From positions 1-62,202 of the forward strand of contig CAIYKV010000254.1 of NCBI GenBank assembly GCA_903926855.1: a stretch of DNA of 62,202 nucleotides, in the 5' to 3' direction. The position numbers and the translations under genes were made by a program. Source of the stretch: an uncultured Bacteroidota bacterium (GTDB lineage Bacteria; Bacteroidota; Bacteroidia; Chitinophagales; Chitinophagaceae). The stretch's first letter is position 1, and each line of letters begins with the position of its first letter. Positions 27,286 to 36,316 of this stretch are shown here, piece after piece. The notes beneath the pieces were generated by a model, which searched no databases, had not been told where the DNA came from, and was given only the letters and a program-made list of their open reading frames with translations.

Positions 27286-28205
27286 TATTCTTGCATTAAT
27301 GCCATGAAACAATCTTCAATATTGGGTTTTATCGCATGCGCTTCAAACTGGGTATATTTTCCATTTTTTTGAATCTGCTCTAATTTTTCTTTAGCATTCT
27401 CTGCTGATTTAAACACTACATGGTGAAACTGACCAAAAGGATAACAGCTTTCAACCATGGGATCTTGTTTAATAGCTTTCATCAAAGGGAACATTTCTAC
27501 CGCTCTTACAGCCCATAAAGGTTTTGTAAAATCAGCCGCAATACCTTCGGGAGAATTGACCGATAATATCTTTCCTTTTTGAATCAATGCCACTTTATCA
27601 CAAAGCCCGGCTTCATCCATATAGGGTGTTGATACTAAAATCGTAATACCCTGGAGTTTCAGCCGATGTAACATTTCCCAAAACTCTTTTCTTGAAACAG
27701 CGTCTACCCCTGTAGTGGGTTCATCAAGAAATAGTACAGAGGGCTTGTGAATCAACGCACAGCAAAGAGCCAGTTTCTGCTTCATACCTCCTGAAAGCTG
27801 CCCGGCCCTTCTGTCTTTAAAAGGCTCTATCTGTATATAGATATCTTTTATCAGGTCATAATTTTTTTCAATCGTTGTATTGAAAATGGTCGCAAAAAAA
27901 GAAAGGTTTTCCTGAACAGAAAGATCCTGGTATAAAGAAAATTTACCTGGCATATAACCCACACGATTGCGAATGGCAGTATAGTCCTTTACAACATCAA
28001 ACCCATCTACAAAAGCTTTGCCGCTATCTGCCAGTAATAAAGTGGTAAGAATGCGGAATAAGGAAGTTTTACCAGCACCATCCGGACCAATGATACCAAA
28101 GATTTCTCCTTTATCTACAGAAAAGGAAATCCCCTTCAGTGCATCCACTGCAGTTTTTTTGGTGCGATAGGTTTTGATAATATTTTCAACAACGATTGAC
28201 TGCAT
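27285..28205 (-). CDS. ABC transporter ATP-binding protein, first of a pair
   Basis: This 306-residue ATPase has Walker A (GPDGAGKTSLF), a canonical signature (GQLSGGMKQKL), Walker B (VLFLDEPTTGVD) and a C-terminal extension of about 70 residues. The H-loop position reads VSTPYMDEAG, with Pro where His is usual, so this domain may have lost its switch His while the second keeps it and lacks a good signature. The two together may make one active composite site and one degenerate site. Confidence 0.92.
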   Translation of the reverse strand: MQSIVVENIIKTYRTKKTAVDALKGISFSVDKGEIFGIIGPDGAGKTSLFRILTTLLLADSGKAFVDGFDVVKDYTAIRNRVGYMPGKFSLYQDLSVQENLSFFATIFNTTIEKNYDLIKDIYIQIEPFKDRRAGQLSGGMKQKLALCCALIHKPSVLFLDEPTTGVDAVSRKEFWEMLHRLKLQGITILVSTPYMDEAGLCDKVALIQKGKILSVNSPEGIAADFTKPLWAVRAVEMFPLMKAIKQDPMVESCYPFGQFHHVVFKSAENAKEKLEQIQKNGKYTQFEAHAIKPNIEDCFMALMQE

Positions 28206-28212
28206 ACATTTC

Positions 28213-29154
28213 TTAGTTGAATTTCACTTCACCATACATGCCAATTTTCAGATTACCATCGTTTTTCACATGAATTTTGATAGCATATACCAGGTTGGCT
28301 CTTTCGTCTTTGGTTTGAATGGTCTTGGGGGTAAATTCTGCTTTATCAGAGATCCAGGTAATCAGGCCATCATATTTTTTATAGGTGGAAGCGGTGCTGT
28401 CTACCAAAACGGTAACATGCTGGTTTAATTTTACTTCAGCCAATTGTGTTCCCGTTATATAGGCTCGTAAAGTAATCACAGATAAGTCGCCTATCTTATA
28501 CAATGCTTTACCCGGGGCTGTAATTTCACCCGCCATCGCATATTTCGTGAGTACGGTTCCGGTAATCGGGTTTCTGATATTGGTGCGTTTTAACTGGTCG
28601 TCAATAATGGCTACTGATTTATGTAGCGGTCTGGATTCGCTGAGTACGCTATTATTTTGGGTACCTGTAGCTGTTTCCTGAACTTTAATTTGCTGTTCAT
28701 TTACAGAAATCTGTTTTTGCAAAACATCGATCTGGTTATTCAGGTCATCTAATTGTTTGGTAGTAGCTGCATCCGCTTTGATCAGTCTTTCTGTACGCGC
28801 TTTTTCATGTATTGCATTATCCAGCTGTGCTTTTTGCACTTTGATCTGGTCTAATAATAACTGAACCTGCGGTTTAACGTCAAGAGTTTTCTGTTGTAAT
28901 GCGGCAATGGTTGCCTGCACCTGCGCCTTCTGTAATTCAAGTGGCAGCGAATCAATTTCACCTATGATACTGTCTTTAGATAGTAATGATCCTTCTTCAA
29001 GGTTTAAAGAAAGAATCTTTCCAGGAACTTCTGCAGACACTACCACTTCATCTATTTCAAAACTGCCCGATGCATCAGATACAGTATTTTTTGAATGGCA
29101 TCCCGCTAATGCAATACTAATTAAACCGGCGTATAAAAGGTTACGAATAGTCAT
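28213..29154 (-). CDS. HlyD/membrane-fusion lipoprotein of efflux system (YbhG-like)
   Basis: This 313-residue membrane-fusion protein begins with a lipoprotein signal, MTIRNLLYAGLISIALAGC, with lipobox LAGC. A long coiled coil spans about 70-165 (VQLLLDQIKVQKAQLDNAIH to NEQQIKVQE), flanked by lipoyl halves (EVPGKILSLNLEEGSLL and GTVLTKYAMAGEITAPG) and a barrel domain. It bridges the inner-membrane ABC parts with the TolC-like channel encoded just upstream (25-base gap); the first ATPase gene follows after 7 bases. Confidence 0.93.
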   Translation of the reverse strand: MTIRNLLYAGLISIALAGCHSKNTVSDASGSFEIDEVVVSAEVPGKILSLNLEEGSLLSKDSIIGEIDSLPLELQKAQVQATIAALQQKTLDVKPQVQLLLDQIKVQKAQLDNAIHEKARTERLIKADAATTKQLDDLNNQIDVLQKQISVNEQQIKVQETATGTQNNSVLSESRPLHKSVAIIDDQLKRTNIRNPITGTVLTKYAMAGEITAPGKALYKIGDLSVITLRAYITGTQLAEVKLNQHVTVLVDSTASTYKKYDGLITWISDKAEFTPKTIQTKDERANLVYAIKIHVKNDGNLKIGMYGEVKFN

Positions 29155-29179
29155 GGTGCTTAGTTTGATACTTGATAAA

Positions 29180-30493
29180 TTATTTTTTGCTATTTCCAGT
29201 AGTACTTTGGTAATTAAATTCTGATAGCAATAGCTGTACCTGGTGTAAAATCAGGTTTTGCCGGGCCTGGTCTTCAGCGTTTACCTGTGTCAGGTAATCA
29301 TGTGCGCTTAACACGCCGTTTTCTAACTGTGCGCTGGCAGCATTTTTTACCGAAGCCCTGAGGGCAATAATACCTTCATCTTTTTTTATGAGTTCTCTAT
29401 ACTTAGCCATATCAGCACTTTGCTGTTTCTGTGTAATCCCCGTGTTCAATAAAAATGTTTCTTTCTGAACATCCAATGATTTTCGGTTTAGGTCTACCAG
29501 TTGCTTTTGGTTTTGGTAAGTATATAAACTTCCCAGGTTCCAGTTAACCCTTGCTCCGGCGATTCCAAAAAAGGCGAAGTCGTTGTTTAGCATATTAAGT
29601 CCGGGTCTTCCATAGCCCCCTTGCAGATATAAGCTGAACTTAGGACGTAGTTGTGTTTTTAATAATTGATCCTGTAAGTCCAGTGTTTTTTTCTGAAAAT
29701 CGTAATAGAAAACCTCAGGTCTGTTTATCGTTTCTGTGATGGGAGGCGAAACTGGTTTTTCCAACTCTGTATCGGTATCCAGTTTTTTATTGATAAACAA
29801 ACCCAGCATATCCAGATATGCTTTTTGTGTGGCTGTTATTTCAACTGCTGACTGTTCCGCTTGCAGTAGCTGGGCTGATAATTCATCAACACTACTACGA
29901 TAGGCAGTTCCATTGGCTACCAGTGCTTTTGCTTTATCAATTCCGTTTTGAATATCCTTTTGAAGGATTTTGTTTTGTAAGAGTTGCTGTTTCACCAGAA
30001 GAATCCCAAAATAAAGTTGGTCCAGTCGGTCATATAAGGAGTATAAACTTACTTCCAGGTTTTGTTGCTGAACCATTTCATTGGTTTCAGCAGTTTGTTG
30101 CTGGTTCTTGATCAAGCCCCCGTCGTAGATTACCTGATCCAGCTCTCCATATACTTTATATTGATCCTTGCTATAACTAGGCAGGGTAAAACCGGGAATA
30201 GGAATTTTAAACGGAAAACTGGTTACATCAGATTGATAAGTAGCCTGTCCATTAATACTAAAAGCAGGCAAATATCCTTTCGACGCGTTGGAAACAGTAT
30301 ACTCCTTTGTTTTGCTAATCAGCCCCTTTTGTTTAACCAGTGGATAATTTGCTCTGGCCATCTGATATACTTCATCAATGGTGAGATGCGATAATGGCTC
30401 TTGAGCAGAAATACAGAGACAAGGGAGCAAAAGAAAAAGACTCCAGAGAAGCGTGTATCTTTTTTTATTTAACCAGGTAGTTAATTTCAGCAT
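29180..30493 (-). CDS. TolC-family outer-membrane efflux protein
   Basis: This protein of about 437 residues has a signal peptide (MLKLTTWLNKKRYTLLWSLF onward, ending near CISAQE) and two repeats of long helices with hairpin strands, typical of TolC (for example LTIDEVYQMARANYPLVKQK and DKAKALVANGTAYRSSVDEL-like segments). I start at the ATG at 30493, seven bases after the tetR stop, rather than nine codons upstream. It supplies the outer-membrane channel of the efflux pump. Confidence 0.92.
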   Translation of the reverse strand: MLKLTTWLNKKRYTLLWSLFLLLPCLCISAQEPLSHLTIDEVYQMARANYPLVKQKGLISKTKEYTVSNASKGYLPAFSINGQATYQSDVTSFPFKIPIPGFTLPSYSKDQYKVYGELDQVIYDGGLIKNQQQTAETNEMVQQQNLEVSLYSLYDRLDQLYFGILLVKQQLLQNKILQKDIQNGIDKAKALVANGTAYRSSVDELSAQLLQAEQSAVEITATQKAYLDMLGLFINKKLDTDTELEKPVSPPITETINRPEVFYYDFQKKTLDLQDQLLKTQLRPKFSLYLQGGYGRPGLNMLNNDFAFFGIAGARVNWNLGSLYTYQNQKQLVDLNRKSLDVQKETFLLNTGITQKQQSADMAKYRELIKKDEGIIALRASVKNAASAQLENGVLSAHDYLTQVNAEDQARQNLILHQVQLLLSEFNYQSTTGNSKK

Positions 30494-30500
30494 AAAAAAA

Positions 30501-31112
30501 TCATTTTTTAATGGAAGCAATTATAAATTCTGCGTTCATAGTTTTCCGTTGATCCATGATGCTCCCAAATTGTAATGCATCCAGGTTCATAATTCTTTGG
30601 AAAACCGGTTTGGCTACAAAAGGGAAAATACTAAGCGATATCATATTAATCACCAGGTTTACCGGGCTAACGGGCTTAATCGTTCCTTTCTTTATTTCTT
30701 TATCAATTTGTTTCACCAGGTTTTCAAAAGTTGGCTGGTTTTTTCCAAATATATTTTCGAGAAAAGAATGAGGCTGTTTATTCATCTCATTCAATACAAA
30801 TAAAGGCAGGTAAGGGTTTTGACTGATGATTTCCGCATACTCATTAGAAAATAGCCGAATCTTTTCAAATAAGGGAAGATCTGAATTCAGGATACTATTT
30901 ATTTTTGAAAACAGCTTTTCTGCGCCTTCTTTAAAAATCACTTCGAATAATTTTTCCTTACTCTTGAAATAATAATGAAGCAGGGCTTTATTGATGCCCG
31001 CATTATCTGCTATATCCTGCATACGGGCTCCATCCATCCCTTTTTCAATAAATATGGTTTTGGCAGCGGCCAGTATTTTTTCTTCGGTTGATGTATTCTT
31101 GGTTCGTGGCAT
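30501..31112 (-). CDS. TetR-family transcriptional regulator of the efflux operon
   Basis: This 203-residue regulator has an N-terminal helix-turn-helix (EKILAAAKTIFIEKGMDGAR, then MQDIADNAGINKALLHYYF) and a helical ligand-binding C-terminus. It is the first gene of the efflux operon, seven bases from tolC, like CecR before ybhGFSR in E. coli. A 16-base palindrome four bases before its ATG is the likely operator, implying autoregulation of the whole unit and derepression by a ligand. Confidence 0.93.
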   Translation of the reverse strand: MPRTKNTSTEEKILAAAKTIFIEKGMDGARMQDIADNAGINKALLHYYFKSKEKLFEVIFKEGAEKLFSKINSILNSDLPLFEKIRLFSNEYAEIISQNPYLPLFVLNEMNKQPHSFLENIFGKNQPTFENLVKQIDKEIKKGTIKPVSPVNLVINMISLSIFPFVAKPVFQRIMNLDALQFGSIMDQRKTMNAEFIIASIKK

Positions 31113-31115
31113 ATT

Positions 31116-31131
31116 TTAACCAAATGGTTAA
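31116..31131. promoter_or_regulatory. Putative TetR operator (palindrome)
   Basis: TTAACCA-AA-TGGTTAA is a perfect seven-base inverted repeat with a two-base centre, ending four bases upstream of the tetR start codon. Size and position fit a TetR-family dimer site that would block transcription of the operon. Confidence 0.6.
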
Positions 31132-31219
31132 TAAAGGTACAAAAACACCCTAATTTTCAAAATTTTTTCTTCCGGGTATTGAGCAGGGGTTTATATATTT
31201 AGGTAAATATTGATATAGG

Positions 31220-31774
31220 ATGCTTACCATTAAAAGAGTTACCAAACAATCAGAATTAGTTGATATTCAGAATCTCCAAAGCGAAAACCTTAGAAAAAAC
31301 CTTTTACCTGAGGAAGCGGCAACGCAGGGGTTTTTGATGGCAGAATATTCGCTTGATTTTTTACAAACAATGCATGAAGCTGCTCCGTCTATCATTGCAA
31401 AAGATGGGGATACACTGGCTGGATATGCCCTGGTTGCCCTTCCTTCCATTAGGAATGATCATGAGTTATTGGCAGATCTGTTTACGAATATTGATAATGC
31501 GAAGTACGTAGGACTAGATATTAAAAATTCGAAATATGTGGTAGTAGGTCAATTATGTGTATCAAAAGCATATCGAGGTCAAGGACTGGTACAAAAAATG
31601 TATGCGTATTTTAAAGAATGCTTGTCCACTGAGTTCAAATATTGTATTACAGATATTGCCAATGCAAATGCAAGGTCATTAACAGCGCATTTGCGAACAG
31701 GGTTTCAGGTGATTGATACATCTTCCTATGGTGGAGTGGAATGGCATATTGTTCTTTGGGATTGGAACCCATAA
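31220..31774 (+). CDS. GNAT family N-acetyltransferase
   Basis: This 184-residue protein has the GNAT fold. The acetyl-CoA-binding motif A is VGQLCVSKAYRGQGLVQKMY (about 110-130, with RGQGLV for the pyrophosphate), and the later NANARSLTAHLRTGFQVI is the usual end of the domain. The substrate is unknown. It lies divergent from tetR, on the far side of the palindrome, but is probably independent. Confidence 0.88.
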   Translation: MLTIKRVTKQSELVDIQNLQSENLRKNLLPEEAATQGFLMAEYSLDFLQTMHEAAPSIIAKDGDTLAGYALVALPSIRNDHELLADLFTNIDNAKYVGLDIKNSKYVVVGQLCVSKAYRGQGLVQKMYAYFKECLSTEFKYCITDIANANARSLTAHLRTGFQVIDTSSYGGVEWHIVLWDWNP

Positions 31775-32107
31775 AAAACACATGAAATAGTTATGCTCTA
31801 CACCAGGAAAAATCATATACTTCGATACATATCCGAAACGAGATATTATATTGAAAATAGTAATGTATATTACTAAGGACTACTATTCATTAGATGGAAA
31901 AATGATCCATGACTGATTTGCATCACCTACCCACAGGATGAATATCAGTACTCTTATCAATCATTCTTGCTACTTTCCCAAAATCTATCCTGTAAAACAG
32001 GTCTTGCAAATAAGGCCTATTCTTTGTAACTTTTGATAAAGAATAAAAGTAATTGCAAGCGACCTATCATTTCTTGGCATCTGTTTACGGGCTAAAATGA
32101 TATTCCT
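31775..32107. other. Gene-free stretch with two small inverted repeats
   Basis: This 333-base stretch before the histidine kinase has no open frame. It contains TAGTAAT-GTAT-ATTACTA (31858-31875) and CCTGT-AAA-ACAGG (31989-32001). Neither is followed by a T-run, so they may be protein sites or chance. A near-promoter match TAACTTTTG lies at about 32028. Confidence 0.35.
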
Positions 32108-34723
32108 ATGAAATTTGTTAATCCTTTCGCCTCCCTGAAATTATCTTATCGGCAAAATATACGTGCCTGGTTTTATCTCTTTCTTGCACTTTTCTCTTTT
32201 CTATTTTTCCTGTTTTATGAAAGCGAACAAAAATTTATAACCTCTTCAAAATCGGTTAACCAAACAAATGAAGTACAGACAAAATCAAGAAATCTTCTTT
32301 ATACTGTTATTGATATACGGGCAGATTCAAGAGAATATCTGGTAACCGGGAATACTAAATACCTGATTGAATTCTACAAAGAAGAAAACCAATTACAAAC
32401 TGAATTAACTGATTTAAAAAAGATAAGTTCCGGGAGCACAATGCAAATAGCTCAATCTGACTCACTTTTTATTATCTATAAAAAATTAATTTCTTTAATT
32501 AATCAGGAGGTTAAATTAATTATACCAAATTTTACGCTGAGTAATAAGGAAACACAAATACTAGACAATGGAAAAATAGAATTCGATAAACTAATTGAAA
32601 AAATATTCCAAATTCAAACTTCACAAAATAATCAATTATCCGATTTTCAAAGAGAAACATCTGACACCGCAAAAACGATTCAATGGATAATTATTGCCTT
32701 CAGCCTGTTTGCTTTTTTTGTAATGCTTAATGCAAGATCATTACTTTTAAAAAATTATATTGATAGAGAAAATTCAAAAAAAGAGCTTAGAAAAACAAAA
32801 CAATTTTACGAATTTTCTACAAGGGTAAATGATCTTGTTCTTTATGAAAAAAATTGCGATAAAATCTATGCCGAGATTTGTAAAATCGCAATTGAATCCG
32901 GGCAATTCTTATTGGCTTGGCTAGGAAAGCCCAATGATCAATCCCGCTCAATAATACCGATATTTTGGGCTGGAAAAAATGATGGATATATAGACATTCT
33001 TAAAAATAGTCTTTCAATGGATGATACCCCGCAAGGAAATGGCCCTTCGGGAAATGCATTCCGAAACGGACATTTTTATTACTGTAACGATATAGCTAAT
33101 GATCCTCAGATGTTACCCTGGAGAAACGAAGCGCTGAAAAGAGGGTATCATGGTTCTATTTCTCTTCCAATTTTTACGGATAAAAGAGTAGTCGGGGTAT
33201 TGACTTTATATACACCAGAACCCAATTATTTTTCGGGGGAAGTACAAACTCTTTTAGTAAGGGTTTCGGAAAATATTGGTTTTGCCATTCAGAATATTCA
33301 GAATGCAAAAAAAGCAAAAGAAATAGAAAATCAATTACGCAAAGTAAACACTGCCATAGAGCAAAGTACTTCTTCCATTGTGGTAACTGATACAGAGGGG
33401 ATTATCGAATATGTTAACCCGGCTTTTTGTAAACTTACCGGTTATTCTTTTGAAGAAGCTATTGGCCAAAATCCAAAAATATTAAAATCTGGACACACCA
33501 CCGATTCTGAATATAAAGGCCTCTGGAACAAAATCAATAACAACAAACCCTGGAATGGAGAATTTTACAATAAGAAAAAGAATGGAGAGTTTTATTGGGA
33601 ATATGTTACCATTTCTCCTATAGTAAACGATGAGGGGATTATCACCCATTTCGTTGCCATCAAAGAAAATATCACTGAGAAAAAAAATATAGAACTCGCT
33701 CTGGAGGAGCAGAATAAATTTAATATTCGGTTACTTGAATTATCAAATGATATAATCTCTGTAATAGATAAATCTTGCAGGTTTCTCTTACTTAGTAAAT
33801 CATTTGAAAAAATCTTAGGATATTCCAGAGATGAATTGATCGGAACCTGTGCAATAGATACTTTTATTGAGGCAGATAAAAATGAGGCAATACAGTTGTT
33901 TATGAGACTTCAATCCGACTCTGATGGCGGAACTGCCAGAATTCAAACCCATCACCTAACAAAAGAAGGAGGAGTCAAATTCATTTCTTGGTCAACCAGC
34001 TGGGATAGTCATACCGAATCATTTTATGCTATTGGTCGGGATATCACCAAAGAAAAAGAAGATGAAGTTCTTAAAGAACAGGAAAGAGTATCTGTCGAAA
34101 ATAAAATACGTAAAGCCGTTTTTGAAGGAGAAGAAATCCAAAAAAGACAGATGAGCCTGGAGCTGCACGATAATATCAACCAGATTCAGGCGGCCATAAA
34201 AATTTATCTTGACATGTATGCTGCAAACAGGAAGGAGAGTGCACTGGAAACCGCTAAAAGCCTGCTCGATAAATCGATTCAGGAAGTCAGAAATCTTTCG
34301 CATGTGATTGCAACACCACCCATATTTGATAAAGGCTGGGTAGCTTGTATTGAAACACTGCTTCACCAAATTAAAATGTATAGCACGATTAATTTTATTT
34401 TTAATCATGACCGGGAGGAATATGATATTCCCAATGAGCTAAAAATTAATATTTACAGAATACTTCAGGAGCAGATAACCAATATTATCAAACATGCAAA
34501 AGCGGATACAACAACGATTAATTTAACCCAAACAGGCTATTTACTAAAATTTGAAATTTCAGATAATGGAGTAGGATTTGATTCACAAAAAATAACGGAT
34601 GGCATTGGCTTAACCAATATAAAAACAAGGGTAAGCAATTTTAATGGAAGTATTTATATTAAAACCAGCCAGAATAATGGATGCCGGATGGAAATTGAAT
34701 TTGCTCTACCTAATGCTCATTAA
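32108..34723 (+). CDS. Multi-sensor membrane histidine kinase (CHASE3-GAF-PAS-PAS-HisKA_3)
   Basis: This 871-residue sensor kinase has a first transmembrane helix at about 20-38, a CHASE3-like extracytoplasmic helical domain to about 185 and a second helix (about 192-208). A GAF domain (about 230-395), two PAS domains (VTDTEGIIEYVNPAFCKLTG near 420; SVIDKSCRFLLLSKSFEKIL near 555), then HisKA_3 (MSLELHDNINQ, His687) and a C-terminal HATPase with ISDNGVGFD follow. HisKA_3 kinases usually partner NarL-type response regulators, but none is encoded nearby. The gene is AT-rich. The signal is unknown; PAS/GAF suggest intracellular and CHASE3 extracytoplasmic cues. Confidence 0.88.
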   Translation: MKFVNPFASLKLSYRQNIRAWFYLFLALFSFLFFLFYESEQKFITSSKSVNQTNEVQTKSRNLLYTVIDIRADSREYLVTGNTKYLIEFYKEENQLQTELTDLKKISSGSTMQIAQSDSLFIIYKKLISLINQEVKLIIPNFTLSNKETQILDNGKIEFDKLIEKIFQIQTSQNNQLSDFQRETSDTAKTIQWIIIAFSLFAFFVMLNARSLLLKNYIDRENSKKELRKTKQFYEFSTRVNDLVLYEKNCDKIYAEICKIAIESGQFLLAWLGKPNDQSRSIIPIFWAGKNDGYIDILKNSLSMDDTPQGNGPSGNAFRNGHFYYCNDIANDPQMLPWRNEALKRGYHGSISLPIFTDKRVVGVLTLYTPEPNYFSGEVQTLLVRVSENIGFAIQNIQNAKKAKEIENQLRKVNTAIEQSTSSIVVTDTEGIIEYVNPAFCKLTGYSFEEAIGQNPKILKSGHTTDSEYKGLWNKINNNKPWNGEFYNKKKNGEFYWEYVTISPIVNDEGIITHFVAIKENITEKKNIELALEEQNKFNIRLLELSNDIISVIDKSCRFLLLSKSFEKILGYSRDELIGTCAIDTFIEADKNEAIQLFMRLQSDSDGGTARIQTHHLTKEGGVKFISWSTSWDSHTESFYAIGRDITKEKEDEVLKEQERVSVENKIRKAVFEGEEIQKRQMSLELHDNINQIQAAIKIYLDMYAANRKESALETAKSLLDKSIQEVRNLSHVIATPPIFDKGWVACIETLLHQIKMYSTINFIFNHDREEYDIPNELKINIYRILQEQITNIIKHAKADTTTINLTQTGYLLKFEISDNGVGFDSQKITDGIGLTNIKTRVSNFNGSIYIKTSQNNGCRMEIEFALPNAH

Positions 34724-34882
34724 TAGATATTAACCAACTAAATCGCTCAAGGGAACAATTGTATCCAATTCTTTCGGAACAATCAACTAAGCATTGTAAC
34801 TCTACCCTAATATTAATTGCTGCCTGAAATTTGCAGGGAAACTCTTTCAAACTACTTAACCTTTCGCTAATACTTAAAAGTG

Positions 34883-34890
34883 TAGATTTG
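34883..34890 (+). promoter_or_regulatory. Possible Bacteroidota -7 box upstream of DUF1003-like gene
   Basis: TAGATTTG matches the TAnnTTTG -7 consensus and lies 20 bases before the ATG at 34910. A weak TTTCG match lies upstream in the -33 region. Confidence 0.35.
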
Positions 34891-34909
34891 CCGAAATAAA
34901 TAGAGTGTC

Positions 34910-35371
34910 ATGGATATTAAAGAAAGACAAAGAATCATCATGGAGAAGGGTGCTGCCAATGTTACGAAATGGATCGGATCTTCAACTTCTGTATTTCTGC
35001 ATACAATACTTTTTATCATATCTTTTGTGATCCCTTATCTGGGATTGGTCAGTTTTGAGAGAATGCTCCTGGTTTTAACGACCATTGTTTCCCTGGAAGC
35101 GATCTATCTATCCATTTTTATCCAGATGTCGATCAACATGAATAACCAGAATATTGAAATCATACAGGAAGATATTTCCGAATTGGGAGAAGATATTGAA
35201 GAACTGGGAGAGGATATCGAGGATATACAAAAAGATGTGGATGAAATACAGGAAGACACCAAGGAGGAGCAAGACAACGAGAAAAAAGAATCTGAAATAT
35301 TATTATCGATTCAGGACACATTAATTCTGCTGAAAAAGGAAATCGACCAGCTAAAGCATTCAGGCAAATAG
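34910..35371 (+). CDS. DUF1003-like membrane protein with acidic coiled-coil tail
   Basis: This 153-residue protein has two hydrophobic segments (FLHTILFIISFVIPYLGLV and LLVLTTIVSLEAIYLSIFIQ) in the DUF1003 arrangement, ending in MSINMNNQNIEI. An acidic C-terminal tail follows with in-register repeats (EDISELGEDIEELGEDIEDI, then QKDVDEIQED), a coiled coil that probably mediates self-association. The function of DUF1003 is unknown. A TAGATTTG box lies 20 bases upstream, and the PhyH-like gene follows at about 95 bases. Confidence 0.72.
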   Translation: MDIKERQRIIMEKGAANVTKWIGSSTSVFLHTILFIISFVIPYLGLVSFERMLLVLTTIVSLEAIYLSIFIQMSINMNNQNIEIIQEDISELGEDIEELGEDIEDIQKDVDEIQEDTKEEQDNEKKESEILLSIQDTLILLKKEIDQLKHSGK

Positions 35372-35465
35372 GCTTACTCCTTTTGTATAATTTTTGATAA
35401 GAAATTTTTGGAAGTATTGTGTAACATATTATATTTAAACAATAGTCCATTATAAATTTCCAGTC

Positions 35466-36290
35466 TTGACCTACAAAAAGCAGTTTCACATAGATGGGTA
35501 CCTCATTCTCGAAAACTTCAACACCGAAGCAGCATGTGATGGGTTAATGAAACGGAGTGAAGAACTGACCCGGGGGTTTGACTATACTGGACACCCTTCT
35601 GTTTTTCAAACCTCTGAACAAACCCGCACCAGTGATGATTATTTTCTCGACTCAGGAGATAAAATTTCTTACTTTTTTGAGAAAGATGCATTTGATTCAG
35701 AAGGTAACCTGAAAAACGACCTTTTTCATTCTCTGAATAAAATTGGGCATGCATTGCATGACCTTGACCCGGTATTCAATGATTTCTCCCGTTCTGCACA
35801 ATTGAAAGAGCTGGCAAAGGATTTGGAAATGGAAAATCATCTGCTGATTCAAAGTATGCATATATTAAAACATGCAAAGATTGGAGGAGTAGTAGATATA
35901 CACCAGGATGCCAGCTTTCTGTATACCGAACCGGAATCCTGCGTGGGCTTCTGGTTTGCTTTGGAAGATGCCACCATAGAAAATGGATGTTTATGGGCAA
36001 AACCGGGCGGTCACCAAACAAAACTTCGTTCCTGGTTTCATAGAAAACAAGGCGGAGGAACCCAATTTACAGAATTGGACCCCGAACCACTTTCAATGGA
36101 TGGTATGATACCCCTAGAGGTAAAAAAAGGAACCTGTATTGTATTGAATGGTTTATTACCTCATTATAGTTTACCCAATACCAGCGGAAAATCCCGACAG
36201 GCATACGCAATCCATACAATCAGCAGTCAGGCATATTATCCTGAAACCAATTGGCTGCAAAGAGACAAAACACAGCTAACCGGTTTTTAA
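35466..36290 (+). CDS. Phytanoyl-CoA dioxygenase (PhyH) family oxygenase
   Basis: This 274-residue Fe(II)/2-oxoglutarate-dependent oxygenase has the metal-binding HQD in VVDIHQDASF, CVGFWFALEDATIENGCLW, the distal His in LLPHYSLPNTSGKSRQAYAI and an Arg for 2-oxoglutarate there. It resembles PHYHD1-like proteins. The reading frame is closed by a TAA at 35436 and contains no ATG before the conserved region, so translation begins at the TTG at 35466. The substrate cannot be told from sequence. Confidence 0.85.
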   Translation: MTYKKQFHIDGYLILENFNTEAACDGLMKRSEELTRGFDYTGHPSVFQTSEQTRTSDDYFLDSGDKISYFFEKDAFDSEGNLKNDLFHSLNKIGHALHDLDPVFNDFSRSAQLKELAKDLEMENHLLIQSMHILKHAKIGGVVDIHQDASFLYTEPESCVGFWFALEDATIENGCLWAKPGGHQTKLRSWFHRKQGGGTQFTELDPEPLSMDGMIPLEVKKGTCIVLNGLLPHYSLPNTSGKSRQAYAIHTISSQAYYPETNWLQRDKTQLTGF

Positions 36291-36316
36291 ATACTATACT
36301 TGAAAAGCAACCAGGT

